A stretch of 64,000 nt of DNA, taken from assembly GCA_012845835.1 (NCBI GenBank), contig JABAKD010000016.1, positions 16,831,625 to 16,895,624 on the forward strand, given 5' to 3'. The position numbers and the translations under genes were made by a program. How positions within the stretch are numbered: position 1 is the first letter of the stretch; every line of letters begins with the position of its first letter. Under the pieces are notes generated by a model. The model was not told the origin of the DNA, searched no databases, and worked only from the letters and a program-made list of their open reading frames with translations. The stretch comes from Undaria pinnatifida (taxonomy: Eukaryota; Sar; Phaeophyceae; Laminariales; Alariaceae). Positions 45,901 to 58,000 of the stretch are shown in pieces.

Positions 45901-48900
45901 AAAAAAACGGAGCATTGAGATTTCTGGGCGAATCGAGAACATGGCGTTTTTTTTCAACTTTGTTTTGCTTGGTTTTAGCAACCCCTCCCTGTCTGACTCC
46001 TTGACAAAAAAAAAGCGTGGGTAAGCGTTTTTTCGTTTTTTTGTTAACGCTCCCCTCACCATGCGCATAATACGGCCTTAATCTCTTCAAAACTGTACCC
46101 ACGTTTTTGGGTATACACCACTTGCAACAAGCGTGGGATGCTTTTGCAGAGGTACCCCTCGCTCCTTCCCCCGCGTCCTCTCTCTCACCCACCCCTCTTG
46201 CCTCTTCAAGAACGAGAAATTACAAATATAACAATAAACGCCATATATAGACCCTCCCATCCCCCCGATCCCGATCCTTTTCTCCCGCCCTCCGCAGCGC
46301 TCTGGAATCCCCGCGTTACCACATCAAGCTTGGTCCTTGGGAGCCAAATCTTCAGCAGCAACAATAATGTGAACAGCAATAAGAACTAAACCAAGAGCAA
46401 AAACACGCAAGATAACAAACACAAGAACAAGAACAAACCCAAACACGAACAGAAAAAAAGAAAAATAACAAGAACGAGAACGAGAACAAGAACAAGAACA
46501 AGAACGATGTTAAGAACATACCTCCTCCAGTTTACTCCTCGGGAGTCTAATCTTGAGCAGCACGTGCCTCCGGTCCAAGCCGTACAGCTTCTCCACTTCC
46601 AGCCCCGCCATGCGCAATCTCGACCATATCTGCGTCCCCGGGCTAGTCCAGCCCAGGAAAAACTCCGGTGGAGCACCACCCATGACCTGCACCATCGTCG
46701 GAAGTTGTTCGAGCCGCGAGTTTGCTGGCATGTTTGAAAGCTCCCTGACCCGACCCGTTCCAACGCGTGATACGTCGCCGACTAAACGCTAGCAGACTGC
46801 AAGTCACCGACCAGATACAACTTGGCTACGCAGGTATGAAACCTTTGAGGCCCGCGTATATAGAAAAAACCAAAATATGTTCGATAACATCAACCGTCGC
46901 CATGTCCCAGTGTACATCGCCCAAGAACAAGATATTTTCGATAACGTCAATTCTCTGGAAGAAGCTTGCACCATTACACACGATTATCAGAATGCGGTGC
47001 GCACGCATGTCGTATAGCCACTACCACAGTTGCCCTTTGACACACCCTCTACCCGGCGTCCCGGGGCTGCTCTGCGTGACGGGATTCTGGAATCGTAAAT
47101 TTAATTCCGTCAATCTTTCCCTCTGAGGCCCTGACCCAAAGGGGTTCATCACAATTTTTCCATTGGAGCTATTCAGACGCGTGGTTGGGCAGGGGTAATA
47201 AGGATATACCCCTTTTTGGCTAAAACGTTTTTTTCTGAACGACGTGGCTCCTTAACCCCTTCAGAGCCCCCAAAACCCTCCCTATACTAACCTGAAGTAA
47301 ATTTGTCCCCGAAAAGGGTTTCCAGTTTTAAAGGCGTTACCCCCAAACGGTCGGAATGTCACTCACTCTTGTTTCAGTAAAACGATTTTTTTGTGCGCCT
47401 AGGCCATCGGCTTTTTGTCCATCGGGGAGTTGCACATTAAGTTTGCTCAAAAGCACGTGTTTCGGGTGAGGCATAGAGCTCCTTAACGCCATTACAATTG
47501 GAAACCCTATCTAGGGGGACAAATTGCTTAGAGATTAGTACGGAGAGCGTTTTTTTTTTTCGGGGGGGGGGGTGGCTCTAAAGCGGTTAAGTGAGGAACC
47601 TTACACAAAAAAAAACGGTACACGTCTACTGCTGTAGCATGCACGTGTCTCCATCTGAATAAATAGCGGAGTGTTGCGCCATTGCATCTGACTTGGTGCA
47701 TGCTTGGCTGTGAATTGGCTGACTAGACTACAAGTCGCTGGCTTAGTTATTAGACGTTACCGTTACTCCTGTAGTATTGTCCGGCTGTTCGCTGAGTTTT
47801 GCGACTTTGCATCTGACGGGCGCATTCTGGATAGACGTGTGCTTTATCGATACGGTAACGTGTGTTGTATACTGATACGGTATACCTGGTATGCTTGCGA
47901 CAGTTAGTTGGCCTACTGCACCACCCAACCATATTCACTATTAATAGTCATGATACCCGGCGAACTCCATCCTCCTATCTACCCTCTACCCCTCTGCAGC
48001 CATGTATGAGTACCCCCCCCCGCCCCCGCCACCACCCTCCCCCTCCTCAACCAAAACCATCCCCGCCGTCCTCAACCCGCCCCCGCCCCCGGTCCTCAAC
48101 CACACTCTCGTCCCCGCCCCCCGTCCCCCCGCCCCGCCTCCACTCCCACTTCCATCTCGAAAGGGATGCGTGGTCAATGGTGAAACGACTAAGGCAAGCA
48201 ACAAATGAGCACGCCCCCCCCCGCACAAACTGCGTAACCCCACCCCCACCCCCCCCTAGCCCCCGTCCCTAACCTGCGAAGCGGTCTGCTGAATATTCCT
48301 TCGACTGGTCCTCGAAGACTGCCCCAGCCCACCAAGCAAATCAGGCAGAAACTTAAGGCTCTTCCTCAAGGAGCCCCTGCTGCCCGGGGGGCCCAACGAC
48401 GGGGAACCCCCCCCCCCATCCTCCCCTCCCCCCCCCGCCCCGGAAACACTTGGCCTTTTATCCTCAATGCCACTCCCACTCGCACCCCCCCCATTGCCGC
48501 TGGTGGGGGGCGAGCCTCCCCCGCCAGAAAGAGGAGACCTTCGGAGGCTCCACGGTCTCTGGCGAACCTTAGCTCCTGCACAAAGACAGCCGCCAGCGCA
48601 TACATACATGAATAGATATTCATGGTGCATTCGGGGAGGGAGAGGCCGGAAGATAAATACAAGCATGCACCGACATTCATAGTGCATTCGGAGGAGAGCG
48701 GAGAAAGAGGGGAGAGAGGCGTGCGCAGGAAGCGGGGGGGGGGGGGGATGCGGAGAGATGGGAAGAGGATGGGCGGGGAGGGAGGAAAGGGGGGCGGAGA
48801 GAAGGAAGAAAAAAGAGGGGGGCGAGGGGTGCTCTAGTGCTCGCCCCCGCCTCCGCCAAAACAACACACCTAAAGACGCGACCCCCTTCCTCCTATTTCG

Positions 48901-51900
48901 CCCTACCTCACCCAGCCTCCATACTATCCAACTCCCGAAAGGCCTGTAGGTTTTGCGCCTCCCCCCCCAATGTATATACCAGGTATCTAATAGTTTGCCT
49001 GGGTTGGTACCGACGCTGTAAAACATTATACCAGGTATGTATATTGGGGTTGACGCTGGTTGGCAACGACGTTGTAAAACGTGCCACTCATTGCGTGAGC
49101 TAGACAACCAGGGTACTTTTTTTTTTTTTGGCGGTCACCATACAAAGTGGTTACCGAGTTAGATCATATTGTGCCGGGTGGAGAACCCTAACTCCGCACA
49201 AGGGGAATGATCTCATCACGTAGTGTGAATATGGTAAGGCACCCACGAGGCAGTTACATAGTAATACCCATTGCTGTCTCTGGAGTGGTCACACCAGAAA
49301 ACAAATTAAATAATTGGCGCTGTATCTATGAGCAAGAAAATAGGCACAAGGTGCCGAAGTCCGTCTGACGAGCGGTTCTTGGAAGGATACAGTTCACCCT
49401 TCATGCGACTCGCCGAACACCTCACGGCGCTTCGCGCTTGGTGCAAGCAATATCTGCCTGGTTGGTGAAAACCCGACGTGCTCCGCTGGGATGCGAGGGT
49501 CTATGGTCATACGACTACGGCCATGCACAAACTGAGTACCTCCCCCCTCCCCCCGCCCTCCCTCCCCCTACCGCCTCAATCTTACCTGATCCGGCCTCCA
49601 TATTATCCAGTCCAGGAAACTTGGCTTCGTCTTGAGATTTTGGGGGCGTGCTCACCCCGGCAGCGGCGGCGGCGGCGGTACCAGCAGCAGGGGGGGTGAT
49701 AGCCGGGGTAACAGCTGTTCCCCCCCCCCCTCCTAAACCGTTTGTTGCTTGCATGTGTAGCAAAAGAAAGCCCTGGGATGTGGTATGGGATGAGGATGGG
49801 ATGGGACGAGTGTACGGTGGGTATGGGATGGGCATGTGGTGGGTATGGGGGTATGGGACGGATATGGGACGGGTATGGGATGGGTATGTGATGGGTATGT
49901 GATGGGTTTGGGACGGGTATGGGATGGGCATGGGACGGGAATGGGATGGGTATAGGATATATATACCAAGTATATAGGACGGGTATAGTGGAATGAGGAA
50001 GGTTAGGATGGGATGGGCATGGCTAGGGATAAGATGAGATTGGATGGGATGGGTTGGGTTGGAATGGGACGGCATGACGGGATGGGTATGTGTTGGGATG
50101 GGAGGGTATAAGATGGTACAAGGTGGGTATGGGATGGGGTGGGGTGATGATATCGGGCGCGACGGGTTTGGGCTAGAGCGAGATGGGATGGGATAAGATG
50201 AAGCGGGATGGGGTAGAATGCGCCCTTGCCTTTTATCACAACATACAGAACATACATAAAACGCAGGCACGTATGTACGTACATATCTCAGACACCTAGG
50301 GACACGCACAGGCAAAGTCGACGGGCGGAGGGGGAAGGAGGAGGAGGAGGTGCAAAGATTGTGGGGTGTGCTGTACGCGGACGATGCGGGCATCGTATCG
50401 CGATCATCAGAAGGGCCGGAGAGGATGATGACGATGATCGTGACTGCGTGCTCGGCGTTCGGGCTTACCGTCTCCGAGGTGAAAGCAGAGATCATGTGCC
50501 TGCAAATCAAAGGCGGGGGGAATGTGTCCTTCACAATCAATGCAGCCGGTCAGGTATACAAACAAACAATCCAGTTTGTGTATTTGGGCGGGGCTATCAC
50601 CGCAGACAGCGACCTTAGCATTGAAATAATGCGGCGTCTCTGGAGGGCCTGGGCGTGCTTCCAGCGGTACAAGATGGAAATCTATGATCGCCCGAGTGTG
50701 CGCTTACGGTTGAAGGTGCGGTTGCTGAAAGTTGAGGTGGTCGAGACACTTCTTTACGGTTGCACGACGTGGAGCCCGAACAAGCCTGACTATGACATGC
50801 TACGATGGGTTCACCACTCCATGCTCCTCCGATGTCTCGGATGGCGGAAACGGAATCGCGACGACCACACCCTATCGTACGCCGACGCGCCTGCCAAGAC
50901 AGCTTCCGAGAGCATAGAGGCGATAGTGCGCAAACGGAGGATATTGTTTGCGGGATTCGTAGCACGTGTGGGGGAGGAGCGTCTGCCACAGAGGGTGATG
51001 TTTGGGGAGCTTGTTGGGGGTAAGGGCTACTCCGGGGGGGAGGGAGGGAGGGGGGGGGGGGGGGGAGGGGGGGAGGGGGGGAGGGGGGGGCGGGGGCGGG
51101 GGGAGGGGGGGGGCGTCGTACCCAAGAGACTGAAGACTGGGTCTGACCATCATCGTCTTGAAATTTGTGGGCCTTCCAATGGCCGTCACAAGATAGCGTA
51201 AGACCGCCCTGGCTTCTTCGCCTTGTTGCATTCTCTCCAAAGTGCCATTGATAATGCACTTGATACCCTCTATGAGCCCAATGCCGTCTTTAGTCAGCTC
51301 CTAGGGTCTGCTAGTATGACATTTTTTCTCTTTTCCTTTTCTTGATTCCTCTTGTCTTGTCTTCTCTTGCTTTTCCTGTATTTTTTTTTCTCTGCTTTCC
51401 TTTTTTGTTTTTCGATTTCTTGTCTTCTCTTTCCTTTATCTTCTTTTCTTTTCTTTTTTTCTTTTTTGCGATTGACTTGCGTCTGTCGTGCGTATGCGTA
51501 GTGATAGGTACTACGTGCAATATACTTCGAGGTATACGTGGTAGTCTTACTTGGGTAGCAAGCGGTATAGTCGGTTTTTCTAGGCGCGAGTAGTGAGACG
51601 TATGCACCAGTATGGACCTGGCACATCGTAGGCTGACTCCCGATTTCACTTTTTATATGTTCCTGGTGGAGGCATGAATTGCGTCAGCTGTGATATATGC
51701 GTGTACCACCTTCGGTTTGTTTGTGTTTTTTCCCTGGGGTATTCCTCAGCTCCAGAGTGACTGGAACCTGTCCCGTGACCACGGACTTGATTATGCGCGA
51801 TAATGTGAGAGCAACAACAACAACGACAACAACAACAACAGCAACAGCAGCAACAACAACAACAACAACAACAACAACAAAAACAGCAACAACAACGGCA

Positions 51901-51965
51901 ACAACAACAACAAAAACAGCAACAAAAACAGCAACAACAGCAACAACAACAACAACAACAACAGC

Positions 51966-52054
<89 letters not shown>

Positions 52055-55000
52055 AGGCGCATATACAGACGCAATAACAACACACCAAGACACCCCTACA
52101 TGTCAAGAACAACAAACTTTCAACAAAAACAAAACACGTGCACGCAGAAGCAAAGAAAAACGCTCCCACAAACAAAAACCAAAAACCAACACCAACCCGA
52201 GCATCACACAATGATCCCATTCACCTGGAACAACATGGCGTACATGCAGTCATCATCGCACTCCAGGTCAAGCGTCCCATTAACCTCCTCCCCCAACCCC
52301 GTCCCTCCCCCGCCTCCCCCCCCTGCCCCCGCCATTCCCCAGTCACCATACAGCAAACTGAAAGTTCGCGCAGGGTTAGGAATGTCCTCAGACAGCCTTA
52401 AGGCACGGGTGCCGAAAAATCCGGGGTGGCTGGGGTCGGAATCAGTAGCGGGTAAAACAACCGCGATGTTGGTCGCCTTAATCGATTCCAGCCGGTTAAG
52501 TCGGCGCCCCTTGAACCCCTTCAAAAATCCTCCACCGCCTCCGCCTCCACCGCCGCGGTCGTTTCTTCGGTTGGACGCCAGCAGGGGCTTCCATGATATG
52601 GTCTGACATTCGTCCTGTTTTATTTGTTTAGTGCAAAAAACTTATCATGTTAGCTTTGGAATCGTTTATGTTAAATGAGGGCCGAGGGAGAGAAGCGGGC
52701 GACCTTTTTTTTTTTTCTTTTTTTCAATAAAGCTTCTGCTACAATCGTCGGGTGTCGGGAAGCTTCTCCCCGGGGGGAGGGGGGGGTGGCGAGGTTCTTC
52801 CTGATAACAACAAACCTTTCACCCACACCACCTCCACACCGCCACCACCACCATTAACAATAAAAAATAAGAACAAGAACAAGAACAAGAACAAGAACAA
52901 GAAAATAACAAAATCAAGACCAAGAGCAAGAACAAGAGAACAAGAGCAAAAACAAGAACAAGAACATAACAAAATCAAGGCCAAGATCAAGAACAAGAAC
53001 AAGAACAAGAAAAAAATCAAGGCCAAAAGCAAGAACAAGAGCAAGAACAAGAACAAGAACAAGAACAAGAAAATAACAAAATCAAGGCCAAGAGCAAGAA
53101 CAAGAGCAAAGCCAAGAGCAACAAAACAGACAAGGAACACCACCATTCCACCATGACTGCTGCCAACAACACTTTTAACGATAACAACCTCACCACCCGC
53201 AACAACAAAGAATGACACAACGAGATCCTCTAACTCACGGTGTTCTGAAGCATACAACTTGGTCACAAGTGCGATGCGCGACGACCCTCCTGATCACAGC
53301 AACACCACCACCCGTACCACCATCATCAACAACAACACAACACCAACACATCACCAACACCAACACCAACACCACCAACAACAACACAACACCAGCATCA
53401 ACACATCACCAACACCACCATCACCACCACCACTACCAACAACAAAACACCAACACCAACACCAACAACACAACACCAACAACACCACCACCACCAACGA
53501 CGACGACACAACACCAACACAACACCACCACCACCAACAACAACGACACAACACCAACACCAACACCACCACCACCACCAACAGCAACAATACAACACCA
53601 ACACATCACCAACACCAACACCAACACCAACACCAACACCAACACCAACACCAACACCAACACCAACACCAACAACACAACACCACCAACACCACCACCA
53701 CCAACAACAACACATCACCAACACCAACACCAACACCAACACCAACACCAACACCAACACCAATACTAACACCAATACCACCACCACTTCAACCACCACC
53801 ACCACCACCAACAAAAACAACAACAAAAAAATAGCAAGAACAGGAGCGTGAACAAGGGCGAGAACAAACAAGATAAAAAACAAGAACAACAAGAAAAATA
53901 ACAACAAAACAGTGAGTTCCTGGAACTCACGGTGCTCTGAAGCACGATTTGGTCGCACGTGCGGTGCGCGAGATGCCTCCTGACGATGATTCCTTCCCTC
54001 ATCTTCTCGGTGAAGTGGAAAAGCCTGTGCTTCCTCTTGCGATTGAGCTCCTTCTTGCGACGAACCGTCAGTCGACCCTGTGTCAAAAACACCAACACGC
54101 ACGTGAAGACAATACGGAAAAATACAGGATCGAACTATCAAAGTAACACAATATCAATATCGACATCGATACAGAGTATTATCGTAACACCGCAATGCCC
54201 TATAACCAGGTAGGAGGTCTATTCAGTTCGATAGGACCTGATACTGGCGTGTTTCTTACAAACGAGCCGTCGATCTATGATAGCTTCGTCCCACCATCCC
54301 ACCCAACCAACCAAAAGCTGACCCGAAATCAAAACATCCCGGCACCCACTTCCTCCTCCGCCTCCTCCGGCAGGTCATCCAGCAACCATCAACTAACCAT
54401 CCTACCACCCACCACCATCCCACCCAACAAAAGCAACAAAAACACCCCCACCCACCCACCCACCCACCCACCCACCCACAAATCATCCAGTAAACACACG
54501 GCGCTAACCCCTTAAGAGCGCTTCAACCCCTCCCTACACTAATTCCAAGTAACTTCTCCCCCCAAACCGGTATTCAGATGCAAAGGCGTTAACGTTAAAT
54601 CATTTCCATATCCTTAAAAATATTAAGTCCAATTCCAAGTGTTTTGTCCCCACATCGGGAGTGCGGTGCTCAAAAGGGTTATAACTCCTTTAGACCCCCC
54701 AAACCCCTCCCTATACTAATCTCAAGTAACTTGTCCCCAATGTCGGGTTTCCAGTGCCGAAGGCTTTCAAGTACCAATCCACAATCCACGCACTACCCAC
54801 CACCCACCGACCCACCATCCCACTCAGCTACCCACCCACTAACCCACCCCGCCCACCCACCTCCTCTTCCTGCAGGTCGTCGAGCAAGCTCAGCCGCTGC
54901 TTCCTGCCCCCGCCGCCTCCGCCCTCCAGCCCCTCCGACAGGCCAGGTCGAACTTGCGGAGCTCCCGCCTTGCGACCATTCCCGCTGCCAATACCGCTCT

Positions 55001-58000
55001 GCGAGGCAAACGCCCCCGGTGGGCTGTCGGACAATCCCACTACCAGATAAGTTGGCAGGATGGGGCGGGGGCAGGGGCGGGGGCGGGGGCGATGGGTAAG
55101 GCTGACGTTAGAGTTAGGGGATAACCCAACGCCTTGTGGTTGGGAGGCTGTAGCACATCGAGGCTCTCTCTGACCCTCCTGACGTCATCCGGCTTGTGAC
55201 ATCCCTACGCCCCCCTCTCTCCCCCCCCAGTAACGCCTCACGGTTGGGCGGCTGAAGCACGTCGAGACTCTCCCGCCCCATCCTCGCGTCGCTCAGCTTC
55301 TATCATCCCCACACCCCGCTAACCCTCCTCGCGTCGATGAACTTCTGAGATCCGTACACATTCCTTTACCCTCCCCTTCCCCCGCCCCCTCCTCCTCTCC
55401 CACCCCCACCCCCTCCCCTCCCCTCCCCTCCCCTCCCCTCCCACCCCCCTCCCCTCCCTCCCCTTCCTCAACCCTGTCTTCCACCCCCCCCCCAACCCCC
55501 ACCTCCGAAAAAAAACTCACAGTTGGGCGGATGTAGCCCGTCGAGGCTCTCTCTAACCCTCCTGGCATCGTTCAGCTTCTGAGGGCTCAGCTTCCGACCG
55601 CCCCCTGACCCCGAGCCTTCCCCCATGGCAAGCGCTAACTCCAGCACCTCCACCGCGTCTCGGTACTCGTCGTTGGGCTTCAGCACAAGAGCGAACTCGT
55701 ACCTGTCGCCGCAAAAAACGCCGGTGCCGCGGATTAAACAACGGGCGTTTCGTCATGATCGTGATTACTTGTATGGTCATCCTCGTGGTGATTAGTAAGG
55801 TTATACTAGGTACACCATACAAACAACCGGTCTCCACTTGATTATCTAGATGCTTACGGGAAGATCTGTACGATCTAGCTCATTTTACTGGGTGGGAGCC
55901 GCGCGATCTACATGATCTAGCACATACTTCCAGGTCTGGATCTGTGCTTTTGATACAGGGATCTCCTGTCCGTAGATGATGTAGATCATGGCATGGTCGC
56001 CATTGTGGTGGTTCAAAACAAAAACGGTTATCTTTGCAGTATGATACAGGGATCTCCTGTCCGTAGATGATGTAGATCATGGCATGGTTGTCATTGTGGT
56101 GGTTCAAAACAAAAACGGTTGTCATTGCGGATACTGCATCAACTACGGCTAGTGTTACGTTATTTGCGGATAGCAACGACGTTATCACTATCCTTGCGCA
56201 TCATTCGTATTGTCATCGCCATCACTCTGTGGTGAGCGCTTAACTCTAGCGCGTCCATGGCACCGCCATGGCATGGCGGCATTCACCATTGGGCCCAACC
56301 TAACCCTCTTGAGACTTAACCCTTTAGAGTCCCTAACCCCTCCCTATACTAACTCCACGTAATTTCCCCTGCCAAAACGGGTTTCCAGTTCTAAAGGCGT
56401 TAAGAGGGAAAACTTGACAACAAAAAATGACGAATGCGACTTAATCGGCCACTGCTAGTTCGCGATGAGAAAAGTAGTGTCCGAACGGCAACAACGCAAG
56501 TAGTCCTAAGGGACGGGCGGAGCATGACACTACTCGTGCTGCTTGCTGCGCGCTCACGCTACATACTGGCAGACGCTTGGAAACATCGCAATCGTCGTTT
56601 TTTTTGTCGCTATACTATAATCAAGATATGCACGGGGCCCAAAAAGGTCGACCCCCCTGCGCGAGGTCGTATCTGCGGGGGCCGGTGCCGCGGTTCCCGC
56701 GGTCGCCGTTGAGGGGGGAAGTGAAAACGCGGATGTCATTTTCGTTGTCGTTCTTGTTTAACGTTTAATGTTGCCATCATCGGTGTTTGTACGTATGCAT
56801 CGACTTCAGTGTCGAAACGATTGTCGTTACAGTGTGTCATTGTTGGGATAATCTCACCATCATCATCATCTTCGACAACCGCGGGGCAACCAGCCAAGCT
56901 GAAAGTTACAACAAGAAAACACAGAAAACACAGCAAACATGAAAAAAAAAACACGAAAATACCAAATCATACACAAAAACACAAGAAAACACAAAAAAAA
57001 ACAGAACAAAAACACAAAAACACAAACACATTAAACAACACAAACGAACAAAAAAACATAAAAACTCGAACTATAAACATACCACCAGCCACCCCCCGCA
57101 AAAAAGAAAACAGAAAATAAAACAAAAATCGACAGCAACACCCAAAACCACACTTCTCTCACTCGTCGTCTTGTCTAGCCACCTGCGCCCGTCCTCCCCG
57201 GTAGCGCGTCAGCTCCCGAATAAAGTCCATTTCCGACGCCACGCTGTCTTCGTTCTGAGTCGGAGTTCCACCGCCCCCACCCCCACACTTCCCTTTCCCC
57301 CGACCCCCCGAGGCCAATTCCTGCTGCTGCCGAAAGGAGAACGACTTGAGGGGCGGGGTCGGAACATCATCCTCCAAGAACGCCTCCTTCTCACCTCCTG
57401 ACGAGGAAAAGAACTTCGAAAAAGATTTTACCGCGCTTAACTTAGGTGACAACCCCCCCCCCCCCACCACCACCACCACTACCACCGCCTCCACCGCCAA
57501 AACCACCGCCACCACCGTCACCACCACCACCAGGAGGTGATTCATTCTCCCTCGGAGAAAGACGCCTTCCATCAGACGAAACCCCACCACCACCACCGCC
57601 ACCGCCACCAACACCGCGAACTGGAGTTCCACCACGAGGGGGTGTTTGCGGACCCGGAGGGGAGAGCACCTCGTCAGGACGAGGCGTTTCCGGGGGGGGG
57701 ATGGGCAGGCTGGAGGGACATACTTGCTGCAGCGACGGGAGCAAATTCTTCCCTACCGGAGATGGGACCACCTGGTTATCGACGGCGCTGTTAGCGGTGG
57801 CGGTGGTGGTGGTTTTGGCCGCGGCTGGAGATGCGGGACGCTTGGGCGGAGTGGGGGAAGTCATCGCCTGCGGAAATGGGGGGTAGGGGGCGGGGGGGCG
57901 CGCGGGAGTTCTTTATATCTATATTTATCATCAGGGTAACTGCCGTATGATGATGACGATGATCATCATCATCACCATCGCCTGACACAAAGAAAGGTTG

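Noticed and set aside
49773..50540. Upstream extension of exon 49772-49586 as a 341-codon ORF
   Set aside because: The added part is a Pro/Ser/His translation of the GGGATGGGTAT minisatellite, and a phase-consistent acceptor exists at 49773-49774.
51646..52220. Long poly-Cys, poly-Val, poly-Leu and poly-Thr frames
   Set aside because: All are translations of the AAC microsatellite.
53212..53834. Thr/Asn/His-rich frames of 185-191 codons
   Set aside because: Translations of the ACCAAC array; no coding signature outside it.
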